A DNA stretch of 49,031 nucleotides from Candidatus Enterococcus murrayae. GTDB taxonomy: Bacteria > Bacillota > Bacilli > Lactobacillales > Enterococcaceae. Shown piece after piece: positions 41,277-49,031 of the stretch. Below the pieces are notes generated by a model. The model did no database searches. It saw only the letters and a program-made list of their open reading frames with translations, and had not been told where the DNA came from. The stretch spans positions 1-49,031 of the forward strand of contig NZ_JAFLVR010000025.1 in assembly GCF_017315985.1 (NCBI RefSeq), read 5' to 3'. The position numbers were made by a program, and so were the translations under genes. Within the stretch, counting starts at the first letter, position 1. Each line of letters starts with the position of its first letter.

Positions 41277-41747
41277 ATGTTTTGGAATAAAAAAAGGGAG
41301 ATTTTTGCACCGGTTGAAGGAAGATTCGTTGATTTAACAGAGGTAGAGGATGAAGTATTCTCAAGTGGCATGATGGGACAGGGCTGTGGGATCATACCGA
41401 CAGGAGGAACGATTGTAGCTCCCGTCGATGCAGAGATCATCAGTGCAAGTCCAAACATGCGACATGCCATGGGTTTGCGTTTAAAGAATGGCTGCGAGCT
41501 ATTGATTCATGTGGGAATCGATACGGTTTCATTGAAAAATCAGGGCTTTTCTACTTTAGTGAGTGAGGGAGACCAGGTGAAGAAGGGCACGGAGTTACTG
41601 AAGTTTGATCCACAAATAATAAAAGAGGCAGGACTTAAGGATACTGTCATGGTAATCGTGACGAATACAAAAAGCTTTTCATTAGAAGTTGGTACGGAAG
41701 CAAAGGAGCTGATTGCTGGAGAATCGGTGATAATGACTATTAAATAA
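41277..41747 (+). CDS. PTS EIIA, glucose type
   Basis: The 156-residue domain of the Crr/EIIA-Glc family has the two active-site histidines: His63 in MRHAMGL and phospho-acceptor His78 in LLIHVGIDTV. The GxGxxIxPxxGxIxAPVDAEI region is normal. It takes phosphate from HPr and passes it to EIIB. Being the only EIIA near EIIBC, it completes the transporter. It could also serve other glucose-superfamily permeases. RBS is GGGAG. It is followed by a terminator that closes the locus. Confidence 0.92.
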   Translation: MFWNKKREIFAPVEGRFVDLTEVEDEVFSSGMMGQGCGIIPTGGTIVAPVDAEIISASPNMRHAMGLRLKNGCELLIHVGIDTVSLKNQGFSTLVSEGDQVKKGTELLKFDPQIIKEAGLKDTVMVIVTNTKSFSLEVGTEAKELIAGESVIMTIK

Positions 41748-41851
41748 GCTTGGATATTGGCCATTATATAAGCTGATAAGAAAGAAGCAGGTGTTTGTTG
41801 TATCAAAAGAATACCAGAGGACTTTATTCCTTTTTTTAAATGGATAGATCC

Positions 41852-41890
41852 AAAAAGTCAACAGCGGGAAACTCTGTTGGCTTTTTGTTA
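41852..41890 (+). terminator. Terminator of the beta-glucoside locus
   Basis: AAAAAGTCAACAG pairs with CTGTTGGCTTTTT (one wobble) around CGGGAAACT. Confidence 0.8.
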
Positions 41891-42070
41891 TTTTTATTTT
41901 TTGAAAATCTGAATGTAGTTTGTCTTGGCTTTTATAGCAGTAAAAATAAAGTAAAAAAAGAGCAATAGAAAGGAAAAAAAGTGTTCTTTTTGAACGTATT
42001 TTTGCAGCAGTATCAATCTCTTGAAAGATTATTAGCCTGGCTATATACTCCCACCAAAGGAGGAATAGAC

Positions 42071-45000
42071 ATGTTCAAAATGATAAAAAGACTAGGGAAA
42101 TTATTTTTTGTCGGGATGCTATTGCTGCCCTTCATTTTTTCTGCTTTTTCGGAGAATCAAGCGGCGGCGGATGAAACAATGGACCTGACCTTTAAACCAC
42201 AACCCGCCAGAGTCGGCGATCAGGGTGATTTGACGATTTCAGCCAGCAATCCTGAACAGGTTACAGTCGAAATCACACCTAACACTGGTCTAAGTTTGAC
42301 AAAAGAAAAATCAACTGAGGATATTGCAGTCTATAAATATAAAGCAAACAAAGCGGGAAAATATACGATAACCGCTAATAGAACTTTTGAGAATCAAATT
42401 TTAGAAAGTAAATCGATGACTGTGAATATTTTGGAGGCGACCGCAACTAGCAGCACGCAGCCGATCGTAAGTTCAACTATTTCTGGAGCAGCAGATTCTG
42501 CAGATATACAAGCTTCGAGTACGAGGGATAGCCAAACTCAAAAAAGAACTAGTGATTCATCGAGCGCTGAAGGTTTCTCAAAGCAAGCACCTAGTGGAAA
42601 TGAAAAGATCGATGCAGTTAGAGGGGCAACGTTACATCAACTCTCTGAAAGCGATGCAGCTAAGCTTGGAAATCTTTGGGACTATAATGCCTATTTAACA
42701 GGACAGCATTCTGCCAATATGGCTGATACTGAAGGAGCTATAGCAGTTAAAGGGGATAGTCTCTTTCCAGATGACCTGCAAACATTTACCTATGGTGCTT
42801 CTTTTCGGGAAAACAATACAACCATCGGGGAGCCAATCAGAGAGGACCAATATGTGAATGTTTTGATTGGAGGAAAGATCGATAATCGTGCCACCAGTGA
42901 ATGGGTGAAACCGGTTGTTGAAAACCGAACAACGAATGGTAAGACACAAGGTTGGCTAGTGGGCCGATCCAATATGACTGATTGGATTTATAAGAACTTA
43001 GGAGAGTGGTTTTCTGCTGTTGCGTATAAAGCAGACGACAGTGTGATTGATAGCACTTTCGCTCGATTGCAGTCGCAGGAAAATCAAATGGTAACTAAGT
43101 TAGAGGAGCTTACCACACATCTTGGCAAGACTGTTTACGAAGGCTCTGGAATCAATCTGATCGCCTCAGCTTTAGATCCGCAGGTTCTTATTTTGAAGCT
43201 GACCGATGAGAAGACCCCATTAGAGCTCAAGACCTTGTCCATTCCGGAGGAATACTTAAAGGGGGAACAGTACAAACAAATCATTGTGGACTCTGCGGCA
43301 GAAAAAGTCGTAATGAACGGTACTAGTTTGGCAGGAGCGAGTCAGCAGGACGCAGGAACCTATAGTCAGTTAGCCAGCAAGGTATCTTTTTACTTTCCCA
43401 ATGCTAAAAGTATTACAAATTATCTAGAGGATGATGGTACGTATCCTGATACAACGAAGTCCGGGATAAGCGACAGCGGAGCAGACAACTATGGAAAAGA
43501 CAATGGAAAAAATTATTACCACAGCTTTACGATAGGGAGTATCATCGCGCCGAATGCTACAGTGGTGTATCATTCCGGCAGTATCAATGGGTATGTATTT
43601 GTTAAGAATCTTCATCAACGAGATGGAATGGAAATTCATAACTTTTACAATCCTTGGCTGCCGGAAATCGAGCAGGAGAAAGAAGGCGCAGTCAGTTTAC
43701 ATAAGCGAGACAGTGAAACGAACGGGCCGCTTGCGGGAGCTGAGTTTGGTATCAGAAAAAAAGCTGCATCAAAGTTCATTGATGTTCAATTAACTGGAGC
43801 AGATGGGAATCTTTCGTTCAGCGGGTTGGATTATGGGGAATATGAGATCGTCGAGACAAAGGCACCAGCAGGATACGAACTATCTCCAACAGTTCATAAG
43901 GTTACGATTGATGAAAATACTCCTGAAGTCACCCTAGAAGCCGAGGATACAAAAAGTGAAGTTGCTGCGGCTGGGATTGAAGTTCATAAAACGGATGGAA
44001 CAAACCATGAAGAGTTATCGGGAGCAGTCTTTGGACTTAGAGGCTTGCGGCAGCATGAATTTATTAAAGAAACTACAGACGAAGATGGCAGAGCTGATTT
44101 CAATAAATTAACCCCCGGCTATTATGAGCTTGTTGAATTGACTTCCCCTGATGGCTATCAAATTGATGGACAGCCGCACATCATCTATGTTGGAAATCAT
44201 GAAAAGAAAGAGTCAATTGAACTAACCAATGAGCCAAAGAAAGAAAAAAGCGGCAGTATCCAGTTAACAAAAATTGATGCATCAACAGGCGAGCCGTTAA
44301 CAGGTGTAGAGTTTGGTGTCAGAGAATTTGGTCAGCGAGAATTTATAAAGAAGAAAACGGATGAGCAGGGGATCGTTACATTTACTGATTTGAAGCCGGG
44401 CGCTTATTATACCGTAGCGGAACTAACGACTTTAGCTGGCTATGAATTGACGCCGCGGCCACTGGTAGTGAAAATCAGTGAGGGTGGTCAAGACTTAAAT
44501 ATTGGCAATTGGACGAATCAAAAAACGGAGATCACGAAAAAGGGAAGCCTGAAAATTGAAAAGACTGACAAAAATACAGGATTGCCTTTGAGCGGAGCGA
44601 CATTCGGTATTCGAGCGCTAGGCCAAAAGGAGTATTTAGAAAAGATCACAAATAATCAGGGGGAAATTCGTTTTGATGATCTGGCTCAAGGGATTTATGA
44701 AGTCAGAGAGCTGAAAGCTCCAGACGGATACAGCACCACAAATTTAGTGAAAAAAATCAACGTTGGCTATAATGAACAAGCCCCCATAGTGATTTCGAAA
44801 TGGGAAAACAAAAAGACAGAGGAACAATTAGGCAGCGCAAAAATTATTAAGGTTGACGAGGATGGGACGCCTCTGGCCGGAGCTGAGTTTGCTATTCGTA
44901 ATGATCACGAACGAGAATTCAGACAAAAAGCTGGAACAAATGAAAGCGGTGAAGCCTATTTCAATAACTTGCCATTAGGAAAATATGAGGTGATTGAAAT

Positions 45001-45601
45001 CAAGGCCCCAGCTGGTTATCAGCTTGACGGAGCTATTCATCATGTATTTGTAACCAATGATCAAACGGATAAGAATAGTCTCACGATAAAGAATTATAAA
45101 AAGAAGAGTGATTTGGGCCAAGTTTCTCTAGAAAAGCGAGACAAGGATACTGGGAAAGTTTTGGCTGGAGTAGTCTTTACTCTAGAAAAAAGAGATGGAA
45201 CAGTAGTGGATACCTATAAAACAGATAAATTTGGACGGATCTTTGTAAAGGATCTAGCGTTTGGTACGTATCAAATTGTTGAAAAGAAGAGTCTAAATGG
45301 CTATGAATTAGACCGAACACCAGTCGTATTTACGATCAATAAGGAGAATCACTCACAGCTTTTGATGTTGAATATGGTAAATAAGAAGAGCTCAGGTACT
45401 CAGGTATCAAACAATAAGGATAGAAATCAAGGCTATGCTAATAAAAGAGGCAATGAATCTAAATCTAAGATTCACAGCAAAACAGCCTATCCTAAAACAA
45501 ATGAAGAGCCTGAACCTCTAATAATGATGGCTGGTATAGGTTTATTGTTTTCTGCTAGCTACCTATTCTATAGACAAAAAGATAGGAAACAAAGACGCTA
45601 A
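42071..45601 (+). CDS. Cell-surface adhesin with choice-of-anchor A and six SpaA/Cna_B domains
   Basis: The start is ATG 42071, after AAAGGAGG, giving 1176 residues. The signal peptide ends near AAADE. A Ser/Thr-rich N-terminal region is followed by a choice-of-anchor A-like domain (about 195-535, NLWDYNAYLTGQHS onward). Six SpaA/Cna_B repeats run from about 538 to 1105, each opening with a Lys-x-Asp strand and holding the Glu of an intramolecular isopeptide. Repeats 2-6 end in the expected Asn. Repeat 1 has Asp (LEAEDTKS). The tail has YPKTN at 1140-1144, a hydrophobic span and basic end, a non-canonical sorting signal. No sortase or pilin is adjacent. Likely role is host or matrix attachment. 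Confidence 0.88.
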   Translation: MFKMIKRLGKLFFVGMLLLPFIFSAFSENQAAADETMDLTFKPQPARVGDQGDLTISASNPEQVTVEITPNTGLSLTKEKSTEDIAVYKYKANKAGKYTITANRTFENQILESKSMTVNILEATATSSTQPIVSSTISGAADSADIQASSTRDSQTQKRTSDSSSAEGFSKQAPSGNEKIDAVRGATLHQLSESDAAKLGNLWDYNAYLTGQHSANMADTEGAIAVKGDSLFPDDLQTFTYGASFRENNTTIGEPIREDQYVNVLIGGKIDNRATSEWVKPVVENRTTNGKTQGWLVGRSNMTDWIYKNLGEWFSAVAYKADDSVIDSTFARLQSQENQMVTKLEELTTHLGKTVYEGSGINLIASALDPQVLILKLTDEKTPLELKTLSIPEEYLKGEQYKQIIVDSAAEKVVMNGTSLAGASQQDAGTYSQLASKVSFYFPNAKSITNYLEDDGTYPDTTKSGISDSGADNYGKDNGKNYYHSFTIGSIIAPNATVVYHSGSINGYVFVKNLHQRDGMEIHNFYNPWLPEIEQEKEGAVSLHKRDSETNGPLAGAEFGIRKKAASKFIDVQLTGADGNLSFSGLDYGEYEIVETKAPAGYELSPTVHKVTIDENTPEVTLEAEDTKSEVAAAGIEVHKTDGTNHEELSGAVFGLRGLRQHEFIKETTDEDGRADFNKLTPGYYELVELTSPDGYQIDGQPHIIYVGNHEKKESIELTNEPKKEKSGSIQLTKIDASTGEPLTGVEFGVREFGQREFIKKKTDEQGIVTFTDLKPGAYYTVAELTTLAGYELTPRPLVVKISEGGQDLNIGNWTNQKTEITKKGSLKIEKTDKNTGLPLSGATFGIRALGQKEYLEKITNNQGEIRFDDLAQGIYEVRELKAPDGYSTTNLVKKINVGYNEQAPIVISKWENKKTEEQLGSAKIIKVDEDGTPLAGAEFAIRNDHEREFRQKAGTNESGEAYFNNLPLGKYEVIEIKAPAGYQLDGAIHHVFVTNDQTDKNSLTIKNYKKKSDLGQVSLEKRDKDTGKVLAGVVFTLEKRDGTVVDTYKTDKFGRIFVKDLAFGTYQIVEKKSLNGYELDRTPVVFTINKENHSQLLMLNMVNKKSSGTQVSNNKDRNQGYANKRGNESKSKIHSKTAYPKTNEEPEPLIMMAGIGLLFSASYLFYRQKDRKQRR

Positions 45602-45625
45602 TTTCGAAATAACCAAGAAATAAAT

Positions 45626-45671
45626 AAAAGGAGTCTGCGGCATACAACTGGTGCCGCAGACTCCTTTTTAC
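45626..45671. terminator. Terminator after the Cna_B adhesin
   Basis: A perfect 17-base inverted repeat, AAAAGGAGTCTGCGGCA with its complement, around TACAACTGG, then T-rich. Confidence 0.9.
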
Positions 45672-45679
45672 TTATCATT

Positions 45680-45709
45680 TTGACAAACAAGGAATGTTTA
45701 TTCTAATAT
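45680..45709 (+). promoter_or_regulatory. Promoter of the DUF4931 gene
   Basis: TTGACA (45680-45685), 18 bases, TAATAT (45704-45709). Confidence 0.6.
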
Positions 45710-45805
45710 GAATTTTTTCTGCGATTCATTTGGTTCTTTTCTATGATAAAAAAGTAGCTTCAACTCGTTCAAAGAATTATACTTTAGACGAAGGAGTTTT
45801 TATTA

Positions 45806-46612
45806 ATGATAGAAAAAAATGAAATGCCGCTAATTTTTTCTCATGTGGCAGCACAAGGAAAACCGCGACATATGAAAGCTGAGGTAGCAGGCTGTCCATT
45901 TTGTGATTACGCGGAAAAAGAGAATATTCTGGCTAAAGAGGGAGAGTTTCTCTGGATCAAAAACAAATATCCCACCTTAAACGATACTTCGCAAACCTTG
46001 ATTATTGAAAGCAAGGCTCATAACAGCGATATTTCTACCTATACAAAAGAAGAAAATCGCCATCTGATTCAGTTTGCGTTAAAATGCTGGAAGCAGATGA
46101 AAAACGATTCGCGTTATCAATCTGTCTTGTTTTATAAAAATCATGGACCATTATCAGGAGGCTCTTTAAAGCACCCGCATATGCAGATCGTGGGATTAGA
46201 AAATCTGGATGGAGAGAGCCAGATTCAGAAGGAAACGTTTGAGGGCGTTCTCGTGCTAGAGTATAAAAATATTTCAGTTACTCTATCTAAGTATCCAACA
46301 ATGGGCTTTTTAGAGATCAATCTGCTTGCCGAACGGGATGAAAATACGGAGCTATTCGCAGATTATTTGCAGCAGCTTGTTTGTTACGTTTTACAACGCT
46401 ATTTTCAAGGACGCTGCGATAGCTTTAATCTCTTTTTCTTTGAAAGAGAGGGAAAGCTGATCGCAAAGGTAGTACCAAGATTTGTCGATTCGCCTTACTT
46501 TGTGGGCTACCGCCTGTCGCAAACCTTTAGTGATGATCATTTAAGCAAGCTTGGAGGAGAGTTAAAAGCATTTTTGACTTTAAACGAGACTGAAAAGAAT
46601 CCTATGAATTAA
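45806..46612 (+). CDS. DUF4931, HIT/GalT-like protein
   Basis: A 268-residue protein of the DUF4931 type, related to the galactose-1-phosphate uridylyltransferase branch of the HIT superfamily. The N-terminal CPFC pair (with a further upstream site) suggests zinc binding. The motif NHGPLSGGSLKHPHMQIVGL carries the HPHMQ form of the histidine triad. The reaction is unknown; a nucleotidyl-transfer or nucleotide-hydrolase role is likely from the family. ATG follows GAAGGAG, with a good promoter at 45680 and a terminator after it, so it is a single-gene unit. Confidence 0.78.
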   Translation: MIEKNEMPLIFSHVAAQGKPRHMKAEVAGCPFCDYAEKENILAKEGEFLWIKNKYPTLNDTSQTLIIESKAHNSDISTYTKEENRHLIQFALKCWKQMKNDSRYQSVLFYKNHGPLSGGSLKHPHMQIVGLENLDGESQIQKETFEGVLVLEYKNISVTLSKYPTMGFLEINLLAERDENTELFADYLQQLVCYVLQRYFQGRCDSFNLFFFEREGKLIAKVVPRFVDSPYFVGYRLSQTFSDDHLSKLGGELKAFLTLNETEKNPMN

Positions 46613-46647
46613 GCGTTTTGATTTTTGTTTATAAAAGAAAGTCCTAA

Positions 46648-46684
46648 AAGCAGCAATCAGACTAGTTTTGATTGCTGCTTGCTT
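46648..46684 (+). terminator. Terminator after the DUF4931 gene
   Basis: AAGCAGCAATCA pairs perfectly with TGATTGCTGCTT. Confidence 0.8.
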
Positions 46685-46848
46685 TATATAGAAAATAAAT
46701 GTATCTGTGCAATCATTAAGAATTTGTTTGAACTATTCTTAGTTAAGCTTTAGCTGCGATGTTATCTTAATGTTTAGTAATTTGTTCAACTTCAATACTA
46801 GATCACAAAGCTTCAGTTTAAATTGTCGATTTTGGTGAAGGATTTCCT

Positions 46849-46880
46849 AAAAAAAGTGCAGTCAGTCCTGACTACACTTT
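46849..46880 (-). terminator. Terminator of the 55-residue protein gene
   Basis: On the minus strand AAAGTGTAGTCAG pairs with CTGACTGCACTTT with one mismatch, then TTTT. Confidence 0.65.
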
Positions 46881-46886
46881 GATCGT

Positions 46887-47054
46887 TCAATCTTTTCTTA
46901 TTTTTGACACATGCTTACTGCGGCCACCTATTTTCGCTGCGAACTGGTCCGACTCTTGTTTATTTTGGAATAACCAAAGCTTCTCAGGGTCTTTTTCACG
47001 GGTGCGCTGACCTTCTTTACCAATGTAACCATGTAGGACTTTGACAACATACAT
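46887..47054 (-). CDS. Small basic protein of unknown function, 55 residues
   Basis: The start is placed at ATG 47054 (MYVVKVLHGYIG), where AGGTGA stands at proper spacing; a longer frame to 47114 lacks such a site. The product is soluble, compact and basic (KLWLFQNKQESDQFAAKIGG, ending HVSKIRKD) with no membrane span. The alternating hydrophobic pattern at the start suggests a small alpha/beta fold. I do not recognise a family. Good start signals and a following terminator support it as a real gene. Confidence 0.65.
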   Translation of the reverse strand: MYVVKVLHGYIGKEGQRTREKDPEKLWLFQNKQESDQFAAKIGGRSKHVSKIRKD

Positions 47055-47236
47055 AAGATCACCTGCTTTTTTTATTTTAGCTTCATAGTATACAGGGGAA
47101 AAAAATGAAAGCAATTTATCTGCCTAATAATTAAGGAAAACTTCATCAGAGACAGCTCATTTGGCTTGCTTAGCAGACCTGTTTTAAGTGATACTTTAAC
47201 TAAACGAATCAAGATCACTGGAGGTGAAAGCACTTG

Positions 47237-48376
47237 ATGGAAAAAGTCTTTGTACTAGCACCAGATTCCTTTAAAGAAAGTATGAGTGCAAAAAAAGCTT
47301 GCGAGGCAATGGAACGCGGGATTCGAAAAGTATTGCCTAAGGCAGAAATACATCATGTCCCAATGGCGGATGGAGGGGAAGGGACGGTTGATGCATTAGT
47401 TGACGGCAGTGGAGGAACAAGGATAGCAGTCTCGGTTTCTGGACCAATTGCAACAGAGAAGGTAACAGCCTATTTTGGTCTGTTGCCAGATAATCAGACT
47501 GCTGTAATTGAGATGGCCAAAGCCAATGGGCTCGAATTGTTGCCGGAAGACAAACGCAATCCGCTGATTACATCCACTTATGGAACAGGAGAAATGATCA
47601 AAGCGGCTTTGGATCAAGGTGCTAAAAAAATTATTATTGGCATCGGCGGGAGTGCCACCAATGATGGCGGTGCTGGTATGGCACAGGCATTAGGTATTCG
47701 TTTACTGGATAAGGAAAATAACGAACTTCCTGTTGGCGGCGGCGCATTGTCGAAATTAGCAAAAATTGATGTAACGACGATCGATCCGCGCATCGCGGAT
47801 ACTGAAATTATTATTGCTAGTGACGTAACGAATCCGTTGACTGGACCGAATGGAGCATCTGTAGTTTTCGCTCCGCAGAAAGGAGCAACAGCTGGCCTTG
47901 TCGAGAAACTGGAGGAAAATCTTGTCCATTATGCGCAGGTTATAAAAAAGGAGTTAGGCATAGATATCAAGAATCATCCTGGTGCTGGGGCAGCTGGTGG
48001 ATTAGGAGTAGGTCTTTTGGTCTTTACTGGGGCAAAGATGCGATCGGGGATTGAGTTAGTAATCGAGTTGACACATTTGGAGGAAATGATTACTAAAGCC
48101 GACTATGTTTTTACAGGCGAGGGCAGTATAGACTATCAAACGAAATTTGGCAAAGCACCTTATGGAGTTGCGAAGCTGGCGGAAAAACATCAAAAGCCGG
48201 TTTTTGCTTGCGCTGGTCACATGGGTGAACATGTCGAGACACTATACGAAGAAGGAATGACCGCGATTTTTAGTATCTTATCCAAGCCTAGTTCATTGGA
48301 GGACGCCTTAAAAAAGGGCGAAGAAAATTTAGAGCAGCTAGTTGAAAATATTGTACGTGTACTGTGTATAAAGTAA
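47237..48376 (+). CDS. Glycerate kinase
   Basis: The 379-residue enzyme phosphorylates D-glycerate using ATP and belongs to the GlxK/GarK family. The family opening VFVLAPDSFKESMSAKKACE, the loop PMADGGEGTVDALV, GIGGSATNDGGAGMAQALG and GAGAAGGLG are all present. Product phosphoglycerate feeds glycolysis. The start is uncertain between TTG 47234 and ATG 47237 (seven and ten bases from GGAGGTG); ATG is preferred. It stands alone without glycerate-pathway neighbours. A terminator follows. Confidence 0.93.
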   Translation: MEKVFVLAPDSFKESMSAKKACEAMERGIRKVLPKAEIHHVPMADGGEGTVDALVDGSGGTRIAVSVSGPIATEKVTAYFGLLPDNQTAVIEMAKANGLELLPEDKRNPLITSTYGTGEMIKAALDQGAKKIIIGIGGSATNDGGAGMAQALGIRLLDKENNELPVGGGALSKLAKIDVTTIDPRIADTEIIIASDVTNPLTGPNGASVVFAPQKGATAGLVEKLEENLVHYAQVIKKELGIDIKNHPGAGAAGGLGVGLLVFTGAKMRSGIELVIELTHLEEMITKADYVFTGEGSIDYQTKFGKAPYGVAKLAEKHQKPVFACAGHMGEHVETLYEEGMTAIFSILSKPSSLEDALKKGEENLEQLVENIVRVLCIK

Positions 48377-48395
48377 AAATACATAGTAAGAACGA

Positions 48396-48425
48396 GGCAT
48401 TCTCAGAAGGAGAGTGTCTTTTTTT
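48396..48425 (+). terminator. Terminator after glycerate kinase
   Basis: GGCATTCTC and GAGAGTGTC (two wobbles), then seven T. Confidence 0.75.
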
Positions 48426-48715
48426 GTGAAAAAAAGTAATCGAATGATTTTAATCCTTTAGCTAGCTAGATATGTTGGGTGATTTAGGAGAAACAGGGAT
48501 ATTTCTATCAGTTAAAATTCTTTTTTTCTTGCCAGCAAGCTTCTATTCGCCAATTTCCTTGTTAAGCAGGAGGGCTTTTCTGTTATTTTTTTGTAATCTG
48601 CCGATCATTTACCGTTGATATAGATTGTTTTTCTTATGAGGTTTATATAGATATAACTCAGAATAATAAGTAAGGGTGAAAAATAATTAATTTAAAAATG
48701 ACTTAAAATGATAAT
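48426..48715. other. Spacer upstream of the last gene
   Basis: Increasingly A+T-rich. I see no gene or repeat here. Confidence 0.4.
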
Positions 48716-48744
48716 TTGACCTTAAATTAACTATATAATATAAT
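48716..48744 (+). promoter_or_regulatory. Near-consensus promoter of the last gene
   Basis: TTGACC, 17 bases, TATAAT: five of six and six of six consensus matches. It leaves a leader of roughly 115 bases. Confidence 0.7.
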
Positions 48745-48867
48745 TATTTTATAAAAATATTTTTATATTTTGTAATTGTTAATCTAATTAGCATAAAAAT
48801 GCTTATTTTGTCGAATGATTTTTAAAGAGAATCAATCATAAATATAGCATGAAGAAAGGAGAAAATG

Positions 48868-49031
48868 ATGCAGTTATTGATTTTAACCAAGGTTCCTTCT
48901 TATGAGGAAGCCTTCGAAACCCAATTAAAACAACTAGGAAATGAGGTTTACTGCTCAAATAATTTAATTGCCGCACTAAAAAAAGAGGGGTTTAACAAGC
49001 AATTTTTATTAAAGTTTGACGGAATCATTTT
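48868..49031 (+). CDS. Start of a regulator-like gene, cut by the window end
   Basis: Only the first 54 codons are present. The second of two adjacent ATGs (48868) is preferred because AAGGAG (48856-48861) is six bases before it and only three before the first. The product begins MQLLILTKVPSYEEAFETQL and goes on with KQLGNEVYCS, a beta-alpha-beta pattern like an atypical receiver domain. The usual acidic pocket is not evident. Some enterococcal regulators pair such an N-terminus with a winged helix, but this cannot be tested here. A strong promoter precedes it. Confidence 0.55.
   Translation, partial: MQLLILTKVPSYEEAFETQLKQLGNEVYCSNNLIAALKKEGFNKQFLLKFDGII

Noticed and set aside
41981-42070. 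Upstream extension of the Cna_B adhesin
   Set aside because: The 30 extra codons put the AAAGGAGG ribosome site inside the gene and spoil the signal peptide; ATG 42071 is used.

Overview
The window is chromosomal DNA from a low-GC Gram-positive lactic-type coccus, most likely an Enterococcus. The grounds are AGGAGG-type ribosome binding sites, A+T-rich spacers full of intrinsic terminators, Mga-type regulators, sortase-anchored proteins with MucBP and SpaA/Cna_B repeats, PepV, cre-type catabolite sites and an htrA-rlmH pair. The species cannot be decided from the sequence. No rRNA, tRNA, intact insertion sequence, phage or CRISPR array was found.

Left part (1-9300): an Mga-type regulator is followed by a compact type I toxin-antitoxin candidate (2165-2512), made of a 33-residue holin-like toxin with a coupled 10-codon leader ORF and a convergent antisense RNA with its own promoter and terminator. 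A kilobase of decayed DNA follows. Then come a 42-residue membrane peptide, a P-type cation ATPase, a second Mga-type regulator and a divergent aldo/keto reductase.

Centre left (9300-27700): a cell-wall-anchored adhesin (beta-helix, InlB-type repeat, seven MucBP repeats, LPXTG) faces an unrecognised lysine-tailed protein. Housekeeping genes follow: kbl-tdh (threonine to glycine plus acetyl-CoA) under a perfect cre match, an APC permease of the SteT type that may bring in threonine or serine, nnrD with a thioesterase, pepV, a nucleoside hydrolase, a PepSY-type protein, a thioredoxin-Usp pair, ytpR, htrA and rlmH. A cluster of DnaA-box sequences fills the htrA-rlmH spacer.

Right part (27675-41750): two sugar-utilisation loci inserted between rlmH and an adhesin gene. 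Locus 1 has an AraC regulator, a PTS EIIC broken by an extra 10-bp tandem repeat unit, a GH1 6-phospho-beta-glucosidase, a GH78 alpha-L-rhamnosidase and a GH43 enzyme. This suggests use of rhamnosylated plant glycosides. A decayed stretch follows (ROK-type relic at its left edge, DUF960 pseudogene, small lipoprotein, dispersed repeat). Locus 2 is a self-contained beta-glucoside operon: RpiR regulator, EIIBC, GH1 and EIIA.

Right end (41850-49031): a second adhesin with a choice-of-anchor A region, six SpaA/Cna_B domains and an unusual YPKTN sorting motif; a DUF4931 HIT-like gene; a 55-residue protein; glycerate kinase; and the start of a regulator-like gene that runs off the window behind a near-consensus promoter.
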